Source of the DNA: Verrucomicrobiia bacterium
Lineage (GTDB): Bacteria > Verrucomicrobiota > Verrucomicrobiia > Opitutales > Cerasicoccaceae
DNA length: 64,000 nucleotides
Assembly (NCBI GenBank): GCA_030432235.1
Contig: JAUIHT010000005.1
Span: forward strand, 310,001-374,000
Reading direction: 5' to 3'
The stretch's first letter is position 1, and each line of letters begins with the position of its first letter. The translations under genes and the position numbers were made by a program. Below are positions 44,955 through 53,228 of this stretch, piece after piece. Below the pieces are notes generated by a model, which saw only the letters and a list, made by a program, of their open reading frames with translations, ran no database searches and was not told where the DNA came from.

Positions 44955-46052
44955 ATGTCTACCGCAGAAGCAGCCCACGGTCACAACCCCGATGATCCCA
45001 TCGCGGCGCATCACGAGTTGACCCAGACGAACACCGGCATCGAGAACAAGAAGCTCATCATGTGGCTCTTTCTGGCCTCGGACTGCATGTTCTTCGGCAC
45101 GCTCATCTCGACGCACCTCATCTACCGCAAACTCTACCCGGCGGGTCACTTCGAGGAGGGCGTGGTCGACGTCACGGGCACCTTCGACATCGAGCTGACC
45201 TCCTTCTCGACCTTCATCCTGCTGATGAGCTCCTTTCTCATGGCCCTGGCTGTCTCCGCCATGCACAAAGGCCAGGTCAAGAGCTTCCGCAACAACGTCA
45301 TCGGCGTTATCCTGTTCGGGCTCATCTTCCTCGGAGGTCAGGTGTACGAATTTCAACACTTCTTCCACGGTCAGGGCTGGTACGAATGGAAAGCCATCCC
45401 ACGAGCCGAGGGCACCGCTGCGCATCACGGCGAAGCGGCAACCCATGGTGAGGAAGCGGTCGAGACTGCCGCCCATACAGAAGGAGCCGGTGCGGAAGAA
45501 ACCGCAGCCGCAATGACTGAAGAGGCCGCCTCCCATGAGGGTGAAACGGCCGAGACAGCCCATGAAACCACCGAAGCCGCCATGGACAACGCTGCTGCCG
45601 AAGGCGCAGAAGCGGTGACCGAAAGCGAACAGGCCGCTGAAGCGACTGCCGAGGTTGCCGGGCCACCGGCCGAGAGCGAGCTCCTCGTAGGCACTCTGGG
45701 CAACGGCAAATACTTCCACGATGTGGCTGACACCGCCGAGGCCAAGCATGCCTTTGAGGAAAAACACCCGAACTGGGAAGTAACCGAGTTCAAGCAAGCC
45801 AAGGTCGTACCCGGCCTGAGCCTGCAGAACAGCCTGTTCGGCTCCACCTTCTACGTACTGACCGGTACCCACGGCACCCACGTGGCCATCGGCATCCTCT
45901 GGCTGTTTTCCATGCTGATTTACTCCTACTCCGGCCGCCTCAGAGCCGAGAACGCCGTCGACGTGGAAATCGCAGGCTTGTACTGGCACTTCGTCGACAT
46001 CGTTTGGATCATCATCTTCACCGCCGTCTATCTGGTCGAATATGTCGTCTAG
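44955..46052 (+). CDS. ctaE: cytochrome c oxidase subunit III with large acidic loop insertion
   Basis: 365 residues against about 200-260 in relatives. The helices are normal: MWLFLASDCMFFGTLISTHL, SFLMALAVSAMHKGQVKSFR, FLGGQVYEFQHFFHGQGWYE, then FGSTFYVLTGTHGTHVAIG and YWHFVDIVWIIIFTAVYL. Between the third and fourth helices lies an insertion of roughly 130 residues. Its first 85 (about 155-240) are almost only Ala, Glu, Thr, His and Gly. Subunit III supports the oxygen channel and stability of subunit I. It is third in the operon. Confidence 0.94.
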   Translation: MSTAEAAHGHNPDDPIAAHHELTQTNTGIENKKLIMWLFLASDCMFFGTLISTHLIYRKLYPAGHFEEGVVDVTGTFDIELTSFSTFILLMSSFLMALAVSAMHKGQVKSFRNNVIGVILFGLIFLGGQVYEFQHFFHGQGWYEWKAIPRAEGTAAHHGEAATHGEEAVETAAHTEGAGAEETAAAMTEEAASHEGETAETAHETTEAAMDNAAAEGAEAVTESEQAAEATAEVAGPPAESELLVGTLGNGKYFHDVADTAEAKHAFEEKHPNWEVTEFKQAKVVPGLSLQNSLFGSTFYVLTGTHGTHVAIGILWLFSMLIYSYSGRLRAENAVDVEIAGLYWHFVDIVWIIIFTAVYLVEYVV

Positions 46053-46054
46053 CA

Positions 46055-46144
46055 GTTCATCAGTTCCGTGTTCATTGGTTTGTGGTTACTTTCACAAGCG
46101 TAGAACTCCCGAACACAGAACCCTCGAACACAGAACCCTCGAAC
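46055..46144 (+). repeat. inverted GTTC / GAAC 7/8-nt repeats between ctaE and ctaF
   Basis: Just after the ctaE stop, GTTC lies at 46055, 46063 and 46070 (spacing 8, 7). Before ctaF, the complementary GAAC lies at 46103, 46111, 46118, 46126, 46133 and 46141 (8, 7, 8, 7, 8). The arms can form a hairpin. The right part is also a direct 15-bp tandem repeat. The GAAC words and rhythm equal those upstream of coaE. Confidence 0.8.
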
Positions 46145-46154
46145 TTTACTAAGA

Positions 46155-46523
46155 ATGTCCCACCCAGCAACCTACGCCGAGCTGCTGAATCAGGAGAATC
46201 AGCGCTACCATGCTTTCATCAACCTGGCCCTTTTTCTGGCCGTGTTAACGGGCATTGAGATTGTCCTTATTTTCATTCCCTTCCCCTTCTGGATTATCAT
46301 GTCGATGCTGGTAATCCTCTCGGCGGTCAAGTTCGTGGCTGTCATCCTGTGGTTCATGCACCTTATCTACGACAAGCTGCTCTGCCTCTACCTTTTTACC
46401 GCCGGCATGATCCTGGCGACTGGTACCATGATCGCGCTGCTTGCCCTCTTCAATAACGACATGGTCGACTTCGATGCCATGACCGGCTGGAATCTCCCCG
46501 CCCTCGTCCGCCTCGTAGCATAA
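46155..46523 (+). CDS. ctaF: cytochrome c oxidase subunit IV (caa3 type)
   Basis: This small membrane subunit has 122 residues and three helices (INLALFLAVLTGIEIVLIFI, then FWIIMSMLVILSAVKFVAVI, then LYLFTAGMILATGTMIALLA). The VILWFMHLIYDK stretch between helices 2 and 3 is typical of the prokaryotic COX4 family. It probably stabilises the CuB site or assembly. It is last in the coxB-ctaD-ctaE-ctaF operon and ends at a hairpin shared with fumC. Confidence 0.9.
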   Translation: MSHPATYAELLNQENQRYHAFINLALFLAVLTGIEIVLIFIPFPFWIIMSMLVILSAVKFVAVILWFMHLIYDKLLCLYLFTAGMILATGTMIALLALFNNDMVDFDAMTGWNLPALVRLVA

Positions 46524-46525
46524 AA

Positions 46526-46553
46526 AAGCTGCCCTTCGTATGAAGGACAGCTT
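46526..46553 (-). terminator. terminator of fumC, also a hairpin for ctaF
   Basis: AAGCTG-C-CCTTC and GAAGG-A-CAGCTT pair over 11 bp with one C-A mismatch and a 4-nt loop. On the minus strand the stem is followed by a run of six T, so it is a proper intrinsic terminator for fumC. On the plus strand there is no U-tract. Confidence 0.85.
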
Positions 46554-46602
46554 GTAAAATTTCCCTTAGGGCAGCAAACAATGTGAGCGCCCTGCCTATG
46601 CT

Positions 46603-47988
46603 TTAGGCCTTGGGGTGAATCATGTCGCTGGGGTCGAGGGCCTTATCGATGTCCTCTTCCTTCATCAGCTTATCTTCGAGCAGGACCTCTTTAAGCGTCT
46701 TGTTCTCGTTGTAAGCCTTCTTGGCCACCTTGGCGGCATTGTCGTAGCCAATGTAAGGATTCAGCGCGGTCACCAGCATGAGGCTGCGCTCGACGTGCTG
46801 CTTGATGACGTCCTTGTTGGGCTCGATACCTGCCACACAGCGATCAGCAAAGGTCACCGCGCCGTTGCTGAGGACGACCACTGCTTCGTGAAGAGCGTGG
46901 GCGATAGCGGGGATGGTGACGTTGAGCTCGAAATGGCCGTCGCGTCCGCACATGGCCACCATGTTGCCCAGGGCGGTCACATAGATGCTGACCTGCACGA
47001 GCATCTCACTCATGACCGGGTTGACTTTACCCGGCATGATGGAGGAACCCGGCTGGGTCGCAGGCAGGGTCAACTCGCCCAAACCACTGCGGGGGCCGGA
47101 GCCGAGCAGTCGGATATCGTTGGCGATCTTGGTCAGGCTGCAGGCGATGGTGGTGAGGATACCGGCGACCTCGACGCAATCGTCGCGACCACCCTGTGCC
47201 TCGAAATGGTTGTCCGCTTCGCGGAAGCCGATACCGGTGCGCTCACGCAGGAGCTCGCAGACCAGCCCGGGGAATTCCGGGTGGCAGTTGATGCCTGTTC
47301 CCACGGCGGTACCGCCGATGGCCAGCTCTTCCAGCTTGTCGATGCACTCCTGGGCACGCACTACAGCCTTGGCGGTCTGCGCGACATAACCGGAGAACTC
47401 CTGCCCAAGAGACAGCGGCGTGGCGTCCATCAGGTGAGTGCGACCAATCTTGATGATGTCCTTGAAAGCCTCGGCCTTGGCATCGAGCTCGTCGTGCAGG
47501 TGCTGCAGGGCTGGCACGAGCTTGTTCTTGATGGCCAGCGCCAGACTGACGTGCAACACGGTAGGCACGATGTCGTTGGAGGACTGCCCCATGTTGACGT
47601 CGTCGTTGGGGTGGATCGGCTTCTTGGAGCCGATGGGGTTACCCGCATACTGACAGACGCGGTTGGATACCACCTCGTTCAAGTTCATGTTGGACGAAGT
47701 GCCGCTGCCGGTCTGGAAAACGTCCACCGGAAAGTGCTCGTCGAGCTTGCCCTCGACCACTTCCTCGCAAGCGCGGCGGATAAGGTCGGCTTTTTCCTTC
47801 GGCAGGCGGCCCAGCTTCTCGTTAGCCGTGGCGCAGGCCCACTTGACCTCACCGAGGCCGCGGATAAAGCCCACCGGCATACGGTGGCCACTGATAGGGA
47901 AGTTCAGGACGGCTCGCTGGGTCGAGGCCCCGTACAGAGCCTCTTCCGGTACTTCCATTTCGCCCATGGAGTCTTTTTCTTTTCTCAT
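46603..47988 (-). CDS. fumC: fumarate hydratase, class II
   Basis: This TCA-cycle enzyme interconverts fumarate and malate and needs no iron-sulphur cluster. The 461 residues have the FumC signatures: GSGTSSNMNLNEVVSNR near residue 97, the SSNDIVPTVLHV region, GRTHLMDATPLSLGQE, and the catalytic loop GSSIMPGKVNPVMSE near 316. The start MRKEKDSMGEMEVPEEALYG is typical of the family. It is convergent with ctaF and shares a bidirectional hairpin. No operon partner is seen. Confidence 0.97.
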   Translation of the reverse strand: MRKEKDSMGEMEVPEEALYGASTQRAVLNFPISGHRMPVGFIRGLGEVKWACATANEKLGRLPKEKADLIRRACEEVVEGKLDEHFPVDVFQTGSGTSSNMNLNEVVSNRVCQYAGNPIGSKKPIHPNDDVNMGQSSNDIVPTVLHVSLALAIKNKLVPALQHLHDELDAKAEAFKDIIKIGRTHLMDATPLSLGQEFSGYVAQTAKAVVRAQECIDKLEELAIGGTAVGTGINCHPEFPGLVCELLRERTGIGFREADNHFEAQGGRDDCVEVAGILTTIACSLTKIANDIRLLGSGPRSGLGELTLPATQPGSSIMPGKVNPVMSEMLVQVSIYVTALGNMVAMCGRDGHFELNVTIPAIAHALHEAVVVLSNGAVTFADRCVAGIEPNKDVIKQHVERSLMLVTALNPYIGYDNAAKVAKKAYNENKTLKEVLLEDKLMKEEDIDKALDPSDMIHPKA

Positions 47989-48077
47989 GCGTGTGGGGTG
48001 TTAGCAGAATTTCTAATGAAAGCGCAATACCCGGTTGTAGCTAATAGTACGGTGTGAAGCGGGGCTAATGGCTTCGG

Positions 48078-48611
48078 TTAGCGTGGCTCCCTGAGTTTAC
48101 GGAACAAATCCTGTGGAAATTCCCGCCGCAGTTGGTACCAGACATGCGCCAGGCCGTTTGGATAACGCTCGGCTTCCACCAGAAAAGCGCGAAAGTAGTC
48201 CTCCAGCTCCTGCCGCTGGCCCACCTGCGGACTGCACGGCACCCGGTGTCTGGGAGAAGACTCTTCCTCCACTCTTCCATCATACGTGGGATTGTGAGAT
48301 TCCAGCTCGGCCAGCAGGTCGTCGATATTGCGCAACACCCGCTCCGAAGCATTAGGTTCAGGGTTTCGCCCAGAGTTGGTTTGGCCACTGAGCAAATAAG
48401 TTTCACTGACGTGGAAAATTTCCGCCAGACGGGCAATCGTTTGTGGGGAGGACGGCATACGACCGTTCTTCCAAGTGCCGACTGTTGAGACGGCGCTGTC
48501 GGTGTAACATGCGATATCCTTCAGTGTAAGATTATGATAACTCATTAATAATCGAAATCTTAAACTAAATTCGGATACAATTGCATCATTTTTACTATTG
48601 ACGTAAGACAT
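48078..48611 (-). CDS. XRE-family helix-turn-helix regulator
   Basis: This 177-residue DNA-binding protein has a Cro/C1-type HTH at about residues 16-75 (LMSYHNLTLKDIACYTDSAV, then WKNGRMPSSPQTIARLAEIF). A polar linker and a charged C-terminal helix region follow (QRQELEDYFRAFLVEAERYP). There is no sensor domain I recognise. It is transcribed away from two small genes on the plus strand across an AT-rich gap, the usual arrangement for a local repressor. The DNA around its start is much poorer in GC than the rest of the window. Confidence 0.85.
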   Translation of the reverse strand: MSYVNSKNDAIVSEFSLRFRLLMSYHNLTLKDIACYTDSAVSTVGTWKNGRMPSSPQTIARLAEIFHVSETYLLSGQTNSGRNPEPNASERVLRNIDDLLAELESHNPTYDGRVEEESSPRHRVPCSPQVGQRQELEDYFRAFLVEAERYPNGLAHVWYQLRREFPQDLFRKLREPR

Positions 48612-48727
48612 GGAAATATTCTACTAATATGGAATAATTACATTTTCAATACAACCTTTCGGAGATATTTTATTAAAACGTGATATACAAAATCCACAAG
48701 CAAAAAGACCTTTGCTTGCCTAATTCT
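48612..48727. promoter_or_regulatory. AT-rich divergent control region
   Basis: About 115 bp, the most AT-rich stretch seen here, between the XRE gene and a small plus-strand gene. ATATT-ctact-AATAT (48616-48630) is a small inverted repeat at the XRE start and could be an operator half-site. No clear -35/-10 pair. Confidence 0.4.
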
Positions 48728-48979
48728 ATGCCACCTTTGCTTTCCATGAAAAACGCATCATGCCGAATCTATCAATATCTACTCAGAAAGCTGGACGAAG
48801 AGCCCGTCTCCACACGAGCCGATCTATGCGAGGATCTGGCTGAATTCCTGCCCAGCGACGCTCTTGCCAGCCGTTTGCGGGAACAGGCCCTGACGCTTCG
48901 CCGACTGGAACGCGAGTCCCAGATTATCCGTATGTCCCTATCCAGCAGCCAGCCAGGAGAGCCGCCCCTGGCCGTCTGA
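48728..48979 (+). CDS. small hypothetical helical protein
   Basis: 83 residues, mostly helical and charged (KNASCRIYQYLLRKLDEEPV, then LREQALTLRRLERESQIIRM). Nothing is recognised. In-frame starts are GTG 48680, ATG 48728 and ATG 48746; the middle one is used. It is followed 19 nt later by another small gene and lies divergent from the XRE regulator, which may control both. Confidence 0.55.
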   Translation: MPPLLSMKNASCRIYQYLLRKLDEEPVSTRADLCEDLAEFLPSDALASRLREQALTLRRLERESQIIRMSLSSSQPGEPPLAV

Positions 48980-48998
48980 AATTTTTCCACACCATGCC

Positions 48999-49334
48999 AT
49001 GAATGCCCAAACCGCCATCCAATCCCAACACTTCGGCTACCTGCTGCCTCCCGGCAAGCAATGGTTTACACCGAAGGAGGTCGCCGCCGTCATCGGGCGG
49101 ACAGACCAGTTTGTCCGAAACGCCCTCGACAGCCGCCGTATCCTCGGGCATTCCTGCTCGGCCCGGAGCCAGCCGAAGCGGCAGACCTATCATGTCCACC
49201 GCGACGGACTCCTGCTCTTTCTCCTGGAAACGGCTAACTACGCCCCACAAGACAAGCTGGAGCGCCTCGGCGAGATACTAAAACGCTCCAGCCCCGACGA
49301 GCGCCACTTCTATCTCGAGTGCCTGGGCAACTGA
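48999..49334 (+). CDS. small HTH-like DNA-binding protein
   Basis: 111 residues. WFTPKEVAAVIGRTDQFVRN, followed by ALDSRRILGHSC, is a winged-HTH/excisionase-like motif, and RQTYHVHRDGLLLFLLETAN would be the wing and next helix. The tail is helical (DERHFYLECLGN). I do not know the family name. Together with the two preceding genes it makes a compact cluster of regulators of unknown target. aroB starts 45 nt downstream. Confidence 0.65.
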   Translation: MNAQTAIQSQHFGYLLPPGKQWFTPKEVAAVIGRTDQFVRNALDSRRILGHSCSARSQPKRQTYHVHRDGLLLFLLETANYAPQDKLERLGEILKRSSPDERHFYLECLGN

Positions 49335-49379
49335 TTATGGTTTGCCACACGGACACGGAAACCACAGAGATAACCCCTT

Positions 49380-50501
49380 ATGGTCGAAAAACTGACAGTC
49401 GAGCTGGGCGAGCGCAGCTACCCGATCACCTTCCCCGATTCACTCCATCTACTGAAAGATCAACTGGCCGGCGATAAACGAGCCGTGATCATCGACCAGT
49501 CCCTGGGCCGTCTAATGGCCGGTAACCTGCAACCCGACTGGCCTCTCAAGGAGGAGCCGTCCGGTGAAAACACCAAGTCCATCGCCTACTTCGATGACGC
49601 TTGCGAGTTTCTCGCTTCCCATAAGGTCGCGCGTGACTGGACGGTGATCGCCATCGGCGGCGGTGTCATAGGTGATCTCGCCGGCTTCGTCGCGGCCAGC
49701 TACCTGCGTGGTATTTCGTTTATCCAGGTACCCACCACCCTGCTGGCTATGGTGGACAGCTCCGTGGGCGGTAAGACGGGGATCAATTTGAAGGCAGGCA
49801 AAAACCTCGTCGGGGCCTTCTGGCAGCCCAAGGCGGTCTTTATCTGCACCGAATTCTTGAAAACCCTACCTCCGCAGGAGTTCTCCGCGGGCATGGCGGA
49901 GGTCATCAAGTACGGCATGCTTTACGACCCGGCGCTCTTCGAGCAACTGGAGGACCTGGAACAGCCGCTGTCGTGGGACCATCCCGACTTGCCGGGCGTC
50001 ATCCGGCGTTGCTGCGAAATCAAGGCCGAGATCGTCAAAGCCGACGAAAAGGAAACCGCCGCCAGCGGTGGGCGCGCCCTGCTCAACCTCGGGCACACCT
50101 TCGCCCACGCCATCGAAAACGTTGCTGGCTACGGCAGCTACCTGCACGGTGAAGCCGTGGCAATAGGCCTGCATATGGCCGCCCAACTTTCCCTGCGCCT
50201 GACCACCGAGGGGCGCACCGGCTATGCCTTTGCCGAGAGCGACATCGCCCGCGTGAAAAACCTGCTGGCCACTTATATCCTGCCCGCCGATTTGCAGACG
50301 CCCCTGCGCCGCGGCACGAAGACTGTCCAGCCCAAGCCATTGTCCATCAACGCCCTCATGGACGCCATGCTGCGCGATAAAAAGGTGCGCTCCGGCAAGC
50401 TCCGCTTTGTCGCCATGGAGGCACTGGGCCGCGCCGTCACCGTAGAAGACATCCCCGAGGGCTGGGTGCGCGAACTGTGGGCTGGCGTAGGCGCACGGTG
50501 A
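49380..50501 (+). CDS. aroB: 3-dehydroquinate synthase
   Basis: This is the second enzyme of the shikimate pathway; it cyclises DAHP to 3-dehydroquinate with NAD and a divalent metal. In 373 residues, NAD binding is IAIGGGVIGDLAGFVAASYL near 101 and PTTLLAMVDSSVGGKTGINL. The metal-binding Glu lies in AGMAEVIKYGMLYD, and LLNLGHTFAHAIENVAGYG and YLHGEAVAIGLHMA carry the metal histidines. RDKKVRSGKLRFV closes the C-terminal helical domain. ATG 49380. Confidence 0.97.
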   Translation: MVEKLTVELGERSYPITFPDSLHLLKDQLAGDKRAVIIDQSLGRLMAGNLQPDWPLKEEPSGENTKSIAYFDDACEFLASHKVARDWTVIAIGGGVIGDLAGFVAASYLRGISFIQVPTTLLAMVDSSVGGKTGINLKAGKNLVGAFWQPKAVFICTEFLKTLPPQEFSAGMAEVIKYGMLYDPALFEQLEDLEQPLSWDHPDLPGVIRRCCEIKAEIVKADEKETAASGGRALLNLGHTFAHAIENVAGYGSYLHGEAVAIGLHMAAQLSLRLTTEGRTGYAFAESDIARVKNLLATYILPADLQTPLRRGTKTVQPKPLSINALMDAMLRDKKVRSGKLRFVAMEALGRAVTVEDIPEGWVRELWAGVGAR

Positions 50502-50573
50502 ATCCCTGCGATGCGGGCTTGTCAGTAGGCAGCAAGTGCTGCATCAATGATACCGCCATCAGAAACTTGAGCC

Positions 50574-50756
50574 ATGAATGATATCAGCAAAGCGATTGCC
50601 ACCACCGGTATCTGGATTTCGGTTGCCATCATCCTCGCCTTTGGGGTGTTCAGGATGAATTTCAGCGGCGACGGTTCCTTCGTTCTGCTCATAGTCATTC
50701 CCAGCATCGTTCTTGGTTGCGCCACAACCAGCACTCGGTACGTCTGGAAAAAGTAA
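50574..50756 (+). CDS. small two-helix membrane protein
   Basis: 60 residues with two hydrophobic stretches (ATTGIWISVAIILAFGVF and SFVLLIVIPSIVLGCATTS) and a basic end YVWKK. No family is recognised and no Shine-Dalgarno sequence is visible. It precedes the TolC-like fusion gene by 9 nt and could be a small subunit or chaperone, but this is speculative. Confidence 0.5.
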   Translation: MNDISKAIATTGIWISVAIILAFGVFRMNFSGDGSFVLLIVIPSIVLGCATTSTRYVWKK

Positions 50757-50765
50757 GCCTCTATC

Positions 50766-53228
50766 ATGGTACTCCCTCGCCTCATGGCCCCCACAAAAAA
50801 ACTACTGCTGATTCTGGCCGGGGGCATAGCCATGTTCGGCGCTATCACCTCCGCGCAAATCCCCCTGCGTGAAGTAGCCAAAATGGGAGGGCCGGACGCC
50901 GATGGCCTGCTGCCCGAGGTGCAAATAGCGCTCGTGCGCGACGGCTACTCTCCCCTGCTCGAGCCCCTCAACGACGCCATCGAGGCCGAGCTACGCAAAC
51001 TTACTCAGGATCGGTACCATCTGGTCTTTCGCGACGATGCGGACTTCTCCGCCGGCTGGAAGCCCGATCAGGCCGCCAAGGCCGTGCGTGCCGCCCTGGA
51101 CGCGCCCGACGTGGACATCCTCATGCTGCAGGGCATGCTCGTGCTCCAGGCCGTGGTGGACGGCCAGGTCGAGTTAACCAAGCCCGCCACCGGCGCCTTC
51201 CTGCAGGACCCGGATTTTGTCGGCGTACTGACGCAGAACAACCGCTCGGCCATCCCCAACCTGAGCTTCGTCATGACGGATCACTCCATCCGCAAGGACA
51301 TCGAACGCTTTGCGGACCTAGTGGACTTTCAGACACTCTACATCGCCGCCACCCCCGCCTACAATCAGAGCCTGCCCTGCGTGACCAACCTCTTCGCCGA
51401 AATCGCCTCCGCTCACGGCTGCGATGTCATCTTCCTGCCCTTGACGGACGACCCACAGACCACGCTCAACCAATTGCCCGAAGGCGCGCAAGCCATCTAT
51501 CTGTTTCAACCCCAGTTGATGGAACCCGAGGAAGTCCCGGACCTCATCAAAGGCATCAACGCCAAGCGTGTACCCAGCTATGCCTTTTGGGGCGAGCCAG
51601 CCGTACGCCAGGGCGTGCTGGCCGGTAGCCTGCCTGCCATGGACCGTCAACTCGCCCGCCGCACGGCGCTCAACCTCCAGCAGATCATCGCCGGAGTTTC
51701 CCCCAACGATCTGCCCGCCACTTTCCCTGTCGAACAGCGGCTCTACTACAATGTCCTCACCGCCAAGGAAATCGGCTACGACATCAATTACGCCGACACC
51801 TACGACGCCATCCTCATCGGGGCCAAGGAAGCCGAATCCGAAGGCGCCCCCCTCACCCTCACGGAGGCCATCGACCTGGCGTTGAAAACCAATTACGAGT
51901 TCCTGCGCCAGCAGCAGACCACCATCCAGGGCTACGAGAGTAAGCGCCTCGCCCTCAGCCCGCTGCTACCTCAGGTCAGCGCCCTTTACAGCTACGAGCG
52001 TATCGATGTCACCCAGGCCCAGGTAGGCGTCAACCAGGGCGCGGAAGGCACCAACAACGTTGGCGTGGAAATCAGTCAAATCATCTACAGTGACGAGCGG
52101 CTGGCCAACTACCGCATCCAGGGGGAGAACTATGAGGCCACCACTTTGCAGGAGGAGGTTTCCCGCCTCGACACCATCCAGTCCACCGCCACCGCCTACA
52201 TCCGCTACCTGGCCTCGCGCACCCTGCTCGATATCGCCCGCGACAATCTGGGCGTCACCCGTACCAATCTTAACCTGGCGCGCATCCGGGCGGAGGTCGG
52301 CGTGGCCGGACCGGAGGAAGTCTACCGCTTCGAGGCACAGCAGGCCAGCGACCAGGCCAGTGTGGCCAGCGCCGAGTCCCAGATGGAAACCCAGGCCGTG
52401 GCGCTCAACCGTGTGCTGGGCATCGATCTGGAAAAACAGTGGCAGCCGGAATCCCTCACCCTGGAGTCGGACTACTTCGACACCACCGCGAACAAAGTCG
52501 TCGACTTGGTCTCGAGCGATGCGCGCTATCGCCGCTTTCAGTTATTCTCGCTGCAGTACGCCATGTCCCGCAGCCCGGAGGTCGCCGCCGTACAGGCCAC
52601 CACCCGCGGCCAGGAAATAAGCCTGTCGCAAAAGAAACGCAGCTTCTTCGTCCCGACGGCCAGCGCCAACTTCCAGTACAACTATGCCTTTGCCCGCGAT
52701 GGCCAGCAGAACATCCAGTACGTTCCGGGCGCCGTCACCCCCGATGACGATGCATGGGCGCTCCTGCTCCAGGCCGAGCTACCCATCTTCGAGGGCGGCA
52801 GCCGCGTCTTCGATGTCATACGGCAAAAGGCCGTTGTCCGCGGCCTCGGCTATACGGAGGACCTCACCCGGCAACTCGTCCAGCAGCGCACGCTCAACGC
52901 CCTTTTCGCCATGGAGTCCAGCTACGCAGACATCCGCTACAGTGCCATCGCTGCCGACCGCGCCCAGCTCAATCTCGACATCGTGACGGAGAAGTACCAG
53001 GCCGGATCGGTCAGCATCGTCGACCTGCTCGACGCCCAGAACCAAGCCTTCGTGCAGAAGCAAAACGCCGCTCTCTCCATCTACAGTTTCCTGGAGGATC
53101 TGGTCAACTACATGCGGGCGCTGACCTGGTATGAGTTCACCGCCAGCGACCAGCAGAACGCCGACTGGCTCCAGCAAGCCACCGCCTTCATCGAGTCCGA
53201 AGAGACCAGAGTCGTCGAAAGACAATAA
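50766..53228 (+). CDS. substrate-binding-like domain fused to TolC-type outer-membrane channel
   Basis: 820 residues. After a signal peptide (to about ITSAQ), residues 40-345 read as a two-lobed periplasmic binding fold of the ABC-substrate-binding (PF04392-like) type: LVRDGYSPLLEPLNDAIEAE, FQTLYIAATPAYNQSLPCVT and VPSYAFWGEPAVRQGVLAGS. From about 360 it is an outer-membrane efflux protein with two alpha-helical hairpins and beta strands (LTLTEAIDLALKTNYEFLRQ, later YQAGSVSIVDLLDAQNQAF). No inner-membrane pump is adjacent. ATG 50784 is an alternative start. Confidence 0.85.
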   Translation: MVLPRLMAPTKKLLLILAGGIAMFGAITSAQIPLREVAKMGGPDADGLLPEVQIALVRDGYSPLLEPLNDAIEAELRKLTQDRYHLVFRDDADFSAGWKPDQAAKAVRAALDAPDVDILMLQGMLVLQAVVDGQVELTKPATGAFLQDPDFVGVLTQNNRSAIPNLSFVMTDHSIRKDIERFADLVDFQTLYIAATPAYNQSLPCVTNLFAEIASAHGCDVIFLPLTDDPQTTLNQLPEGAQAIYLFQPQLMEPEEVPDLIKGINAKRVPSYAFWGEPAVRQGVLAGSLPAMDRQLARRTALNLQQIIAGVSPNDLPATFPVEQRLYYNVLTAKEIGYDINYADTYDAILIGAKEAESEGAPLTLTEAIDLALKTNYEFLRQQQTTIQGYESKRLALSPLLPQVSALYSYERIDVTQAQVGVNQGAEGTNNVGVEISQIIYSDERLANYRIQGENYEATTLQEEVSRLDTIQSTATAYIRYLASRTLLDIARDNLGVTRTNLNLARIRAEVGVAGPEEVYRFEAQQASDQASVASAESQMETQAVALNRVLGIDLEKQWQPESLTLESDYFDTTANKVVDLVSSDARYRRFQLFSLQYAMSRSPEVAAVQATTRGQEISLSQKKRSFFVPTASANFQYNYAFARDGQQNIQYVPGAVTPDDDAWALLLQAELPIFEGGSRVFDVIRQKAVVRGLGYTEDLTRQLVQQRTLNALFAMESSYADIRYSAIAADRAQLNLDIVTEKYQAGSVSIVDLLDAQNQAFVQKQNAALSIYSFLEDLVNYMRALTWYEFTASDQQNADWLQQATAFIESEETRVVERQ

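Noticed and set aside
46103-46144. CRISPR-like array before ctaF
   Set aside because: Units are 7-8 nt without unique spacers of 25 nt or more, and there is no cas gene. It is a short tandem repeat leader.
46615-48057. 480-codon open frame opposite fumC
   Set aside because: Antisense shadow. fumC on the other strand has all catalytic motifs.
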